Under the pieces are notes generated by a model. That model saw only the letters and a list, made by a program, of their open reading frames with translations. It made no database searches and was not told where the DNA came from. Positions 1-6,024 of a DNA stretch of 14,408 bases are shown one piece after another. Position 1 is the stretch's first letter; the number at the start of each line of letters is the position of its first letter. The position numbers and the translations under genes are program-made. The DNA is from an uncultured Blautia sp. (lineage in GTDB: Bacteria; Bacillota; Clostridia; Lachnospirales; Lachnospiraceae), in NCBI GenBank assembly GCA_934373235.1, contig CAKROW010000063.1:1-14408 (forward strand), given 5' to 3'.

Positions 1-4
1 AGGC

Positions 5-10
5 CCTCCT
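5..10 (-). promoter_or_regulatory. RBS of a minus-strand gene beyond the left edge
   Basis: Read on the minus strand this is AGGAGG, a full Shine-Dalgarno sequence, followed by only four bases before the window ends. A start codon at normal spacing would lie just outside, so another minus-strand gene probably follows the ardC-like gene in the same transcript. The gene itself cannot be seen. Confidence 0.5.
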
Positions 11-101
11 AATGATATTTATTGTATCATAGAAGAACCTTCTAAACATTATTTTACAGAAAAAGTTTCATACTCTCTATTTTTAATTGATACGACAAAG
101 A

Positions 102-121
102 AGCGGTATATCTCAACCGCT
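102..121 (-). other. short hairpin after the ardC-like stop
   Basis: A 6-bp stem (AGCGGT/ACCGCT) with an 8-nt loop sits seven bases beyond the ardC-like stop codon. On the minus strand it is followed by TCTTTGTC, too poor in U to be a convincing terminator, and a Shine-Dalgarno lies downstream. It may be a weak attenuator or an intergenic processing structure. Confidence 0.25.
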
Positions 122-127
122 CCCCTG

Positions 128-976
128 TTATTCTGCTGCCATTATGTAGTTGACTGCTTTTTCTGCCTTGCTGCTTGCTGATACTATAAACTTGTTGTCG
201 TTCCTGAGAACCTTCAACCAACTCTGGATATATGCTGTACTGTTTCTGAATGTCTTAGGCGTTTCGATTCCTAACAGATTCATAAGGGACGCACTTCCGA
301 TTTCTGCAATCAACTCTTCCTTACTGTAAGTCTCTGAGCCGAAAGCTGCAACAGTACCGTTCTGCAATCTGTTTAATCTGTTCTTATGTCCTGTGCTGTG
401 TGTTAGTTCGTGAAATGTTGTGCTGTAATATTCGTTGATGTTCTGATACTGTTCTTTCATTGGTACTACAACTCTATCAAATGACGGGTTGTAATATGCC
501 TGATCGCTTGCACACTCTTCAAAATCAATGTTTTCTCTTCTCACGTAGTCAGCTATTACTTTGTCCGCTTCTTCGATCGGTTTCACATCTTCAAAAGGTT
601 TTGCTAATGGCTTAACACCTTCAACCTGTGAAATATGAAATACGTTGTAATATCTCAGCATTGGGATCTTCTTGATCTCTTTTTCTCCGGTGTCTTTGTC
701 TGTCTCTTCAACTTCAAGGATCTTCCAGAAAACAACGATTTCTGATTTTTCACCTTTACGAACATGTCCACCAAGATCCTGCCACTGTTTAAATGTTGCA
801 TACTCTCCGGTATGGAGCAGGAGCATCTGATTAATAAGGCTGTAAGGTTTCTTGCTGATTCTGTTAAATGCTCCGGTCTGTGTTCCTGTCCACGGCTTCT
901 GCCACGGGATGTTACCTTTCTCAAGTTCTGCTATAATTCTTTCTGTTACCATTTCATAAACATTAGCTTTTGCCAT
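128..976 (-). CDS. ArdC-like antirestriction / zincin metallopeptidase
   Basis: The 282-residue product matches the ArdC-type two-domain plan. Residues 1-125 resemble the ArdC N-terminal ssDNA-binding domain (former DUF1738), with the usual W25QKPW, NQ and GGxVRKGEK elements. The C-terminal half is a zincin-like metallopeptidase with the HELTH motif at 189-193 and a downstream ELIAEIG helix (220-226) that would give the third zinc ligand. ArdC proteins are carried by conjugative plasmids and integrative elements. They bind ssDNA and shield incoming DNA from host restriction; peptidase targets are not well established. The start is supported by GAGAGGTAAGG upstream of ATG. The upstream region holds three palindromic operators, so control by the neighbouring repressor is likely (inference). 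All expected motifs are intact. Confidence 0.9.
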   Translation of the reverse strand: MAKANVYEMVTERIIAELEKGNIPWQKPWTGTQTGAFNRISKKPYSLINQMLLLHTGEYATFKQWQDLGGHVRKGEKSEIVVFWKILEVEETDKDTGEKEIKKIPMLRYYNVFHISQVEGVKPLAKPFEDVKPIEEADKVIADYVRRENIDFEECASDQAYYNPSFDRVVVPMKEQYQNINEYYSTTFHELTHSTGHKNRLNRLQNGTVAAFGSETYSKEELIAEIGSASLMNLLGIETPKTFRNSTAYIQSWLKVLRNDNKFIVSASSKAEKAVNYIMAAE

Positions 977-1012
977 TTGCCTTACCTCTCATATGAATTA
1001 TTATGAGATAAT

Positions 1013-1090
1013 AGTACACAAAAATGTACTTAAAAGCAATAATAATAGTACACAAAAATATACTAAAATATTTGTATACTATTGTGTACT
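1013..1090. promoter_or_regulatory. operator cluster 1: three 18-bp palindromes upstream of ardC-like gene
   Basis: Three copies of the pattern AGTACA-N6-TGTACT lie between the repressor gene and the ardC-like gene. Site 1 (1013-1030) is AGTACACAAAAATGTACT, a perfect 6+6 inverted repeat. Site 2 (1047-1064) is AGTACACAAAAATATACT. Site 3 (1073-1090), read on the minus strand, is AGTACACAATAGTATACA. The ardC-like promoter must lie in or beside these sites, so repression by the adjacent Cro/C1-type protein is the simplest reading. Confidence 0.75.
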
Positions 1091-1105
1091 AATGCTTTGT
1101 TAATG

Positions 1106-1342
1106 TTAATTTTGAGGTGGTACATATTCTAATATATCGCCTGGTTGACAATCGAGAATTTCACATAAATACATAATAGTATCAACAGATACATTTGTAT
1201 CTTTATTTAATCTATTAATAATAGTAGGAGAGATATTATATTTTTCTCTCAGTTCTCTTTTTTTTACATTTTTTAATTCCATTAGATTTCTTAACTTCTG
1301 ATAACTTATAGATCCTTGATACTGCTTTTCGCGTTCACCCAT
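1106..1342 (-). CDS. Cro/C1-type HTH repressor (78 aa)
   Basis: This 78-residue protein is essentially one Xre/Cro-C1 helix-turn-helix domain of the HTH_26/YozG-like type. The scaffold (LRNLMELKNV..RELREKYNISPTIINRLN) covers residues 17-46, followed by the family's C-terminal helix with VSVDTIMYLCEILDCQPGDILEYV. The start is supported by AGGAGG ten bases upstream (minus strand). Upstream is a good minus-strand promoter, TTGACA-17-TACTAT (1366-1394), overlapped by one of the palindromic sites, so autorepression is likely. Similar sites precede the ardC-like gene and the divergent plus-strand small-gene operon, so this is probably the master repressor of the left end. A 10-bp palindrome CCTTATAAGG (1354-1363) overlaps its ribosome binding site. 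Confidence 0.88.
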   Translation of the reverse strand: MGEREKQYQGSISYQKLRNLMELKNVKKRELREKYNISPTIINRLNKDTNVSVDTIMYLCEILDCQPGDILEYVPPQN

Positions 1343-1365
1343 GACAAAAACCTCCTTATAAGGAT

Positions 1366-1394
1366 ATAGTACACGATTGTGTTTTTTGTGTCAA
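1366..1394 (-). promoter_or_regulatory. sigma-A-type promoter of the HTH repressor
   Basis: On the minus strand there is TTGACA (1394-1389), a 17-bp spacer and TACTAT (1371-1366), about 25 bases before the start codon. The operator-like site at 1368-1385 covers the spacer and the -10 box, consistent with negative autoregulation. Confidence 0.65.
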
Positions 1395-1501
1395 CAGATA
1401 CAATTGAAAATCAAATTGTACACTTTAATATACTTTTGACAAAAAATAAAGTATACTTTTGTGTACATTGCCAATTGAAAATAAGTACATAATAGTGTAC
1501 T
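1368..1501. promoter_or_regulatory. operator cluster 2: four palindromes in the divergent control region
   Basis: Four more copies of the AGTACA-N6-TGTACT palindrome occur here. They are 1368-1385 (AGTACA-CGATTG-TGTTTT), 1417-1434 (TGTACA-CTTTAA-TATACT), 1450-1467 (AGTATA-CTTTTG-TGTACA) and 1484-1501 (AGTACA-TAATAG-TGTACT, perfect arms). The first overlaps the repressor promoter and the last overlaps a plus-strand promoter candidate. With cluster 1 this makes seven sites in about 490 bp. Confidence 0.75.
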
Positions 1502-1503
1502 GT
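1475..1503 (+). promoter_or_regulatory. possible promoter of the small-gene operon
   Basis: TTGAAA (1475-1480), a 17-bp spacer and TACTGT (1498-1503) make a plausible but imperfect promoter for the plus-strand operon starting at 1673. The operator at 1484-1501 covers the spacer and part of the -10. A perfect TTGACA at 1436-1441 has no -10 at proper distance. Confidence 0.4.
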
Positions 1504-1672
1504 AATCTCAACAACAAAACAACAGCAACACACAAGAGCAATCGAGTAAGCCGAAAGCACTCAATAAACTTGAACCCATATATCTGTGAGATTAGCAATA
1601 GAGCGTGTCAATAGTCAGGAAGATGATTCAAGGGTTGCAACATAAGAGATTAATTCACAGGAGGATAAACAT
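1504..1672 (+). other. long untranslated leader of the small-gene operon
   Basis: With the operator region this makes a 330-base gene-free stretch. About 170 bases lie between the candidate promoter and the first start codon. The leader is A-rich at first (runs of AACAACAAAACAACAGC type). It then contains a small GAGT/ACTC hairpin near 1553-1571 and ends with the AGGAGG of the first gene. I see no recognised riboswitch or conserved RNA in it. Confidence 0.35.
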
Positions 1673-1951
1673 ATGTGTAGAACAATGAATGAACTTGAAA
1701 AGGTTGTAGCAGATTACAGAAGTCTCAAGGCAATGAAAGAACAGCTTGACGAAGAGTTAAAAGCTGTGGAACGTGAGATTATTGGTTATCTTGATTCCAA
1801 TGAGAAGCTTTCCGAAACTGGCAACGACTTCACAGTTAAAATCTCCACCTGTGAACGTCGTACAGTTGATACAAAAAGACTTGAAGCGGATCTCGGATCA
1901 CTTGCAGAGTATCAGAGAATCAGCCAGTACAGAAGATTATATGTTAAATAA
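1673..1951 (+). CDS. small phage/plasmid-type protein with N-terminal coiled coil
   Basis: The 92-residue product opens with a charged helix likely to form a coiled coil (residues 5-42, rich in E/K/L heptads). A short segment follows, GNDFTVKISTCERRTVDTKRLE, and a C-terminal RRLYVK. This layout recalls small proteins common in Bacillota prophages and integrative elements, where a helical N-terminus precedes a G-x-(Y/F)-x-V...vDtk-x-L...R(R/L)-V ending. I base that on pattern memory and can name no function. AGGAGG (1659-1664), eight bases before the ATG, supports this start over the ATG at 1685. It is the first gene of a run of six small plus-strand genes. Codon use is a little more GC-rich than in the genes after 2196. 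Confidence 0.75.
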   Translation: MCRTMNELEKVVADYRSLKAMKEQLDEELKAVEREIIGYLDSNEKLSETGNDFTVKISTCERRTVDTKRLEADLGSLAEYQRISQYRRLYVK

Positions 1952-1997
1952 AGAGCTTATCCTTCCGGTGGAGGTTAACCGGAGAAAGGACAACACA

Positions 1998-2156
1998 ATG
2001 TTAAATATCTTTAAGCGCAAGAACAAACCGGATCGCAATAAACAGTCTGCTGAGATCAGAGCGATTCAGAAGGATATGCAGGCAGCAGCAGAACAATATG
2101 AAGCAACTCGGCAGCAGTTACTGAAGAATCTGGAACTGATTAACAGTATTTTGTAA
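1998..2156 (+). CDS. small charged protein, 52 aa, unknown function
   Basis: This 52-residue protein begins MLNIFKRKNKPDRNKQ, a hydrophobic-basic N-terminus, and continues as one long amphipathic helix (AEIRAIQKDMQAAAEQYEATRQQL) that could form a coiled coil. The start at 1998 is chosen because GGAGAAAGGA lies 8-17 bases upstream; a longer in-frame reading from 1773 would overlap the previous gene out of frame and is unlikely. It lies 46 bases after the preceding gene, in the same apparent transcript. I do not recognise a family. Its features would suit an accessory or membrane-peripheral role, but that is only inference. Confidence 0.65.
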   Translation: MLNIFKRKNKPDRNKQSAEIRAIQKDMQAAAEQYEATRQQLLKNLELINSIL

Positions 2157-2195
2157 ATTACGTGGATTTATATTTTTTATTAGGAGGTATTCATA

Positions 2196-2273
2196 ATGAC
2201 AGCGGCTTACTTATTTGGATATGCATTAGGAATTGGGCTTTTTATCTTTGTGATTGCAGTTATTTTATCATAA
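2196..2273 (+). CDS. 25-aa single-pass membrane peptide
   Basis: The ORF encodes MTAAYLFGYALGIGLFIFVI and ends AVILS: almost entirely one hydrophobic segment (residues 4-24) with no charged residues. AGGAGG at 2182-2187 stands eight bases before the ATG, which is the main reason to believe it is translated. Its length resembles known bacterial small membrane proteins or type I toxin-like peptides, but it lacks the charged tail typical of many of those toxins and no antisense RNA promoter was evident to me. Function unknown. Confidence 0.6.
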   Translation: MTAAYLFGYALGIGLFIFVIAVILS

Positions 2274-2373
2274 AGAAAGAGCTTATAATTTAAAATAATT
2301 GGCAACATGCTGATAGGTGTTTGAACCAATATTATTACTGAGCTATCGGTTAGACGGGCAGGAGGAGAAAACA

Positions 2374-2610
2374 ATGTTAAGTATAGTAATGGCAGCACTT
2401 TATGAGAAATGGATTGATGATGATTTATCTTCCGAAACACGGGTAGAATATGAGAAGGTAGATTCTCTGTTAAAAGAGAAAGGATTAAATGATAAAGAGA
2501 TAAATACCATACAGGAACAAGTTATGAATTTTTGTGTTGTAGCACAGGAGGATGCTTTTAAATCAGGATTCAAAATATGTTCGGATTTACTTAATGGAAA
2601 TCTGAAATAG
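2374..2610 (+). CDS. small acidic protein, 78 aa, unknown function
   Basis: The 78-residue product is acidic and predicted all-helical. Its central region has SSETRVEYEKVDSLLKEKGL, and the C-terminus has FCVVAQEDAFKSGFKICSDLL. The general layout resembles short helical proteins of the DUF6809 kind found in Bacillota mobile elements (a tentative resemblance, not an established match). The ATG at 2374 follows GGAGGAG at 2361-2367 with good spacing; a longer in-frame reading from 2317 has no RBS. It lies in the small-gene run after the membrane peptide and just before the 58-residue membrane protein (RBS 2-3 bases after this stop). Confidence 0.7.
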   Translation: MLSIVMAALYEKWIDDDLSSETRVEYEKVDSLLKEKGLNDKEINTIQEQVMNFCVVAQEDAFKSGFKICSDLLNGNLK

Positions 2611-2626
2611 CAGGAGGTATAGAAAT

Positions 2627-2803
2627 ATGAGGAAAACAGATACATTAATGACATATGAACAGTGGAGTAGAGTACATAAGAGAAAGGTTAAGAAATCTGT
2701 TAAAAGAAAATTGTTTGTATTTGTTCAGTGGTTGCTTTTCTTTATACTTATGGTTGGTTTTCCATTTGGAATGGTTGCACATTGGGTGATTATTGGATAT
2801 TAA
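2627..2803 (+). CDS. 58-aa basic single-pass membrane protein
   Basis: The ORF encodes a strongly basic N-terminal part (residues 1-28: MRKTDTLMTYEQW, then HKRKVKKSVKRK) and one hydrophobic membrane segment (about 29-57, with FVFVQWLLFFILMVG). By the positive-inside rule the N-terminus would face the cytoplasm. AGGAGG (2612-2617), ten bases before the ATG, supports it. The stop is immediately followed by the GAGGGAGG ribosome binding site of the next gene, so the genes are tightly coupled. No family recognised. Confidence 0.65.
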   Translation: MRKTDTLMTYEQWSRVHKRKVKKSVKRKLFVFVQWLLFFILMVGFPFGMVAHWVIIGY

Positions 2804-2817
2804 GAGGGAGGACATTC

Positions 2818-2985
2818 ATGGATAAGGTTGTTAATAAATTTGGAGTAAAAACGAATAATAAAATTGCGCAAGCAGTAGGTAACAGTTATATTATGCAGCC
2901 AAAAGTTCAGTTCAAAGGTGGAACTATTAAGTGGTATAAAGACACATATAAGAAGGATAAAAAAACGTATGAAAAAAAGATATAA
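2818..2985 (+). CDS. 55-aa basic protein, unknown function
   Basis: The product is small and very basic, beginning MDKVVNKFGVKTNNKIAQAV and ending in a lysine/tyrosine-rich tail (KWYKDTYKKDKKTYEKKI). The start is fixed by GGGAGG at 2806-2811, seven bases upstream. Its last 17 bases overlap the next gene in another frame, suggesting translational coupling. The lysine-rich tail would suit nucleic-acid contact, but there is no recognisable domain. Confidence 0.6.
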   Translation: MDKVVNKFGVKTNNKIAQAVGNSYIMQPKVQFKGGTIKWYKDTYKKDKKTYEKKI

Positions 2986-3400
2986 GATGGAAGAGTTTGA
3001 TTTTTTAACAGGAGAATTGGATTGGTCAACGGGAGAATTTGACTATTCCAGTGACTCTCCTAAAATCATCACACTTAATCTTTTTGCATCAGAACGAAGG
3101 ACAATACTTCCATATAATATTAAAAATCAGGTTGAAGTCCTGGCAAATGATTTGGTACAGCAATATCAGGCCAAGATAGAAGATGTGTTTCTCCAGGCAA
3201 AAATGAACAAGATATATTATATAGAAGAAACACAGAATTTGTGCAAGTATAATATTGTAGTGATTCTTTATTGGAAGGATATTAATGGCTTTTGTTCATA
3301 TGAAGAAAATACAGAGATTACTACTCAGAGTAATGGAAAGTTGTATACTGTTTGCAGAAATTATTTCCGTGATGAGATGGAAAAAGTATTATTTGCATAG
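2969..3400 (+). CDS. hypothetical protein, 143 aa
   Basis: The last gene of the small-gene run encodes a soluble protein. It opens with an acidic segment holding a short internal repeat (LTGELDW / STGEFDY, residues 14-27) and then a predicted mixed alpha/beta region (LNLFASERRTILPYNIKNQ; IYYIEETQNL; YNIVVILYWKDIN). The start at 2969 is preferred because AGAAGGA lies about 11 bases upstream and it gives a short, coupled overlap with the preceding gene; ATG 2987 is an alternative. I do not recognise the family. A strong hairpin 79 bases downstream likely ends the transcript. Confidence 0.7.
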   Translation: MKKRYKMEEFDFLTGELDWSTGEFDYSSDSPKIITLNLFASERRTILPYNIKNQVEVLANDLVQQYQAKIEDVFLQAKMNKIYYIEETQNLCKYNIVVILYWKDINGFCSYEENTEITTQSNGKLYTVCRNYFRDEMEKVLFA

Positions 3401-3478
3401 GAAAATATAAATAAAGGGATTGGGAAATCTTAAGATATAGGAACGGAAAATATAAAACATAGTGATTTAGTAGGGAAT

Positions 3479-3522
3479 AAACTATTCTTTGTAATATTTG
3501 GCGGTATTACAGGGAATAGTTT
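3479..3522 (+). terminator. 18-bp-stem hairpin, probable terminator of the small-gene operon
   Basis: The left arm 3479-3496 and right arm 3505-3522 pair over 18 bp around an 8-nt loop (TTTGGCGG). The only two non-Watson-Crick positions are G-U pairs in the plus-strand RNA (they would be A-C mismatches on the other strand), and TTTTG follows. This favours a role in the plus-strand transcript. The U-run is short for an intrinsic terminator, so RNA stabilisation is also possible. Confidence 0.6.
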
Positions 3523-4004
3523 TGCTGCATATGGTGTTCGAGAATCCTAGGATATTCAATAAACACAAGGAAATTATGAAATCATATGGTATACAGATAC
3601 GAGATATTATGTAAACTTCGAGAAAAGTCAGTAATAGCAAGGGATTATAGAATAATTCCTGGTAAAATAGTAGGAAATATGAATGAAATGAAATAAGAAC
3701 AAAATGTGCTTACAATGTACAGCGAAATATTATGCGAACTATGTTGTATGATTTTTCTGTATGGTAGCAGTAAGCTAAAAGTGGTGGAATCCCTTGGTAC
3801 ATAAGCGTTTCCAGAGATTTACATATAAGAACAAATAGGATTGAAAATAAAGAAAAATAATTGCATGAGTGTTCGCAAAAGAAAAAATTTGAGCGTGTAA
3901 AAGTAATATATATACAATATATAGCACATAGAACATGAATAACACACAATATATAGTATATAAAGCACCAACATCATCCCTGCTGCAACATCAATAAATA
4001 TAAC

Positions 4005-4068
4005 CGTTCCCAAATCTGGGAACGCTGCATAATGGGAATCAACGCTACCGTTTCCCAAAAAGGAAACG
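4005..4068. repeat. two tandem covarying hairpins
   Basis: Hairpin 1 (4005-4024) pairs CGTTCCC with GGGAACG around AAATCT. Hairpin 2 (4049-4068) pairs CGTTTCC with GGAAACG around CAAAAA. Both are preceded by AC and followed by C. One stem position changed from C-G to T-A between copies, keeping the pair. TGGGAA (4033-4038) between them can pair with TTCCCA at 4052-4057, or with the CCC arm of hairpin 1, giving alternative folds. Confidence 0.6.
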
Positions 4069-4076
4069 CACATATA

Positions 4077-4109
4077 TTCACAGAATGAATATCTTAGTAT
4101 TTCTGTGAA
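4077..4109. repeat. 9-bp inverted repeat TTCACAGAA / TTCTGTGAA
   Basis: Perfect 9-bp arms (4077-4085 and 4101-4109) flank a 15-nt spacer, directly after the two tandem hairpins and about 70 bases before the TATAAT of the next gene. No U-run follows on the plus strand. It could be a regulator binding site or part of a larger RNA structure. Confidence 0.5.
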
Positions 4110-4261
4110 CAAAATAATAATCATCGGGTCATCGAAAGAGAAAATCATAACCTGTTGAATGGGCGTTCTTAACATGATATTATAATGAATAAGAAGTTGT
4201 ATTCTTATTTAAAATAGGAAGTGGCTCAGATAAAAAATAATAAAGGATGGAGAGCGAACAA

Positions 4262-5437
4262 ATGAAAAAGAAAATATTCAAAAGCGTACTGGCTGTTATT
4301 ATGGCAATTTCTATGATGCCTTCAACAACAGTAATGGCAAAAGAGAACGATGATATTGCATCTCAAGAAGACTTTTTAAATGATTTGAAAACAGGTCTTG
4401 AAAAACGCTGGGAAATTAGTGATAACTCAGGAGATACTGAAAGTATGTCCAGTGATGAAGTTATAGATTTTGATACAAATGTTGTAAACGCAGAATATGA
4501 TCTGTTAGAAAAATATAAGGATTGTACTTTTGATAATAAAAAATTTTCAATGATGGCAGCTGCATATATTGATTCGCTTGAAACACAGCAAAAAGCTATT
4601 GAATATTATAAAGATTCCAATAGCATATATAATCAGTTTTGGAGTGCTGGTTATAATGTTCGTGCTATATTAGTTCCAGATTTTGTGGATTATTATGGCA
4701 TGGATATTGAGGATCAAACAAATTTGAAAGAGTTTAGAGATACTAAGACAGCATTAGAATCTGATACAGCAACATACACCATTACTTCGACAGATACTAC
4801 AGATGGAACAACATCCGCTGATACAAGTGATGTCAATTTAGGTGAAAATCAACAGCCGATAGAAGTTTATAATGACGATGGCATTAAAATTACAATCACA
4901 GGATATGGAAAATCACAGTATAATAGCCAGAGATTAGTGATGAGTGTTGTTAATTTGTATCATAAGGATATATCAATCTCATCAGCAAATAACAGTATAG
5001 TTGTGAATGGAACATCTATTAATTCCTCACTGTATGGTGAAATTCAATCTGGGAAAACTGGTGAAGCAATTTTAGATATTTATCAGGATCAACTTGGAAA
5101 TATAGATATTGATGATATCAACACTATTGATTTTAAATTGGCAATTTATAAAAAAGACAGTTATCAGTTAAAAGCGGAAACAAATGAGATTTACTTAACT
5201 GTTAATGATGGAATAGTATCACAGCGAGTTGTCTATACGGACAAAGAGAATATTCAGAAAGTTCAGCAATTATTAACTCAGTTGGGATATAACTCAGGAA
5301 GTACCGATGGGGTTCCAGGAAAACTGACCAATAGTGCAATTCTTCAATTTGAAAAAGATCATGGATATGCTGAAAATACAGATATTACACCAGATTTAAT
5401 TGCTCAGTTGGAACAGGCAGTGCAGCAACAAAATTGA
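4262..5437 (+). CDS. secreted protein with DUF5067-like and peptidoglycan-binding domains
   Basis: The 391-residue product begins with a classic signal peptide: MKKK, a hydrophobic core (FKSVLAVIMAISMMP) and a probable cleavage after VMA (about residue 25). A helical region (30-160) and a Thr/Ser/Asp-rich linker (about 165-195) follow. Then comes an all-beta segment (about 200-315: DDGIKITITGYGKS...LVMSVVNLYHKDISIS) resembling the Ig-like DUF5067 domain of Clostridia secreted proteins. A PG_binding_1-type module (about 325-388: NIQKVQQLLTQLGYNSGSTDGVPG, split here as NIQKVQQLLTQLGY / GVPGKLTNSAILQFEKDHGY) closes the protein. It should sit outside the membrane, attached to peptidoglycan. Start 4262 is chosen over 4247 because GGAG lies 9-12 bases upstream and it gives the correct signal peptide. 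It is a monocistronic gene with a leader of about 70 bases. Confidence 0.85.
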   Translation: MKKKIFKSVLAVIMAISMMPSTTVMAKENDDIASQEDFLNDLKTGLEKRWEISDNSGDTESMSSDEVIDFDTNVVNAEYDLLEKYKDCTFDNKKFSMMAAAYIDSLETQQKAIEYYKDSNSIYNQFWSAGYNVRAILVPDFVDYYGMDIEDQTNLKEFRDTKTALESDTATYTITSTDTTDGTTSADTSDVNLGENQQPIEVYNDDGIKITITGYGKSQYNSQRLVMSVVNLYHKDISISSANNSIVVNGTSINSSLYGEIQSGKTGEAILDIYQDQLGNIDIDDINTIDFKLAIYKKDSYQLKAETNEIYLTVNDGIVSQRVVYTDKENIQKVQQLLTQLGYNSGSTDGVPGKLTNSAILQFEKDHGYAENTDITPDLIAQLEQAVQQQN

Positions 5438-5751
5438 TTTTTTATAACGGGAGTAAAGTAAAACTGTCATCCGTAAAATCGTAACTACTAAATTCTACGC
5501 TGAGAATCCTTATATATAACCTTAAATTCCCAACGGAAACCATTCACCCTAACAATTTTACCATTAAACTAGTATCATTGGAAATTACAGGTTATTTCTC
5601 TTATATATAAGGAAGAAATGGATATAATACAACTGCTGCCACACCTGTATATATGTTCTGTAATAAAAATAAGTTGCTGAATAGGTAAAATCTATATTAT
5701 AATACAAGCATAAGAAACTGAAATTTACAAAAATGAACAGGAGTGAGGGCA
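5438..5751. other. intergenic region with hairpin and promoter module copy 1
   Basis: The 314-base gap holds no believable gene. It contains a palindromic TATA-rich hairpin near 5594-5620 (arms around CTTATATATAAG) and another CTTATATATAA at 5509-5519. From 5613 it holds the first copy of the promoter-bearing repeat described separately. Confidence 0.5.
5613..5711 (+). repeat. promoter-bearing repeat module, copy 1
   Basis: This about 95-bp stretch is repeated at 11953-12046. Shared blocks include AAGAAAT, TATAATACAACTGCTGCCAC, AATAAAAATAAGTTGCTGA and TTATATTATAAT, in the same order, with small indels between. Inside is a promoter, TTGCTG (5674-5679), 18-bp spacer, TATAAT (5698-5703). Its +1 would be about 40 bases before the DUF4160 gene. 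Confidence 0.8.
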
Positions 5752-6012
5752 ATGCCAGAAATATCATTATTTTATGGAATCCGTGTTACTATGTATTATA
5801 ATGATCATATGCCGCCACATTTCCATGCAGAATATAATGGACAAAAGGCATTAGTAGATATTAATAATATTCAAGTGATTCGAGGTTCATTACCGAATAA
5901 GCAACTTAGACTTATATTAGCCTGGTGTACAATTCATCAGGATGAACTGATGCAAAACTGGGAACTTGCAAAAGATATGAAGCCATTAAATAGAATTAAT
6001 CCGCTTATCTAA
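5752..6012 (+). CDS. DUF4160 domain protein
   Basis: The 86-residue protein has the DUF4160 signature over nearly its whole length: an N-terminal MPEISLFYGIRVTMYYND followed by HMPPHFHAEYNGQ, and later LPNKQLRLILAWCTIHQDEL. The His-rich PPHFHAEY segment is the family hallmark. DUF4160 genes are usually followed by a DUF2442 gene, as here (12-base gap), and the pair has been suggested to be toxin-antitoxin-like; the biochemistry is not established to my knowledge. The ATG at 5752 is chosen over the GTG at 5743 because CAGGAG (5738-5743) sits at correct spacing and MPEIS is the family's normal start. Transcription should come from the repeat-borne promoter at 5674-5703. Confidence 0.9.
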   Translation: MPEISLFYGIRVTMYYNDHMPPHFHAEYNGQKALVDINNIQVIRGSLPNKQLRLILAWCTIHQDELMQNWELAKDMKPLNRINPLI

Positions 6013-6024
6013 GGGGGAAATCAT

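Larger units (their letters stand above)
3401..4261. other. gene-poor 860-base region with several hairpins
   Basis: I find no convincing gene on either strand: reading frames here lack ribosome binding sites and have low-complexity translations. The stretch holds a likely terminator (3479-3522). It also has a palindrome ATCTTAAGAT (3427-3436), a hairpin AGGGATTAT-AGA-ATAATTCCT (3640-3660), and two copies of CAATATATAG (3915-3924, 3947-3956). Two tandem related hairpins (4005-4068) and a 9-bp-stem hairpin (4077-4109) follow, with a -10 box TATAAT (4181-4186) without a good -35 ahead of the next gene. Confidence 0.6.

Noticed and set aside
655..924. Open frame antisense/out of frame inside the ardC-like gene
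   Set aside because: Shadow frame with arginine/serine-rich, low-order translation and no RBS; the ArdC frame is clearly the coding one.
1436..1441. A perfect TTGACA on the plus strand
   Set aside because: No -10 box at 16-18 bp; the nearest TATACT is only 10 bp away. TTGAAA at 1475 with TACTGT fits better.
3901..3960. CRISPR-like or iteron-like reading of repeated CAATATATAG
   Set aside because: Only two 10-bp copies of simple AT-rich sequence, without regular spacers; likely low complexity.
3710..4175. Two minus-strand open frames in the gene-poor region
   Set aside because: Translations are Cys/Tyr/Phe-rich low-complexity strings, lack ribosome binding sites, and run across the tandem hairpins and AT repeats.
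5585..5767. Minus-strand open frame covering promoter module copy 1
   Set aside because: Phe/Tyr-rich translation of AT-rich noncoding DNA, overlapping a conserved promoter repeat; no RBS.
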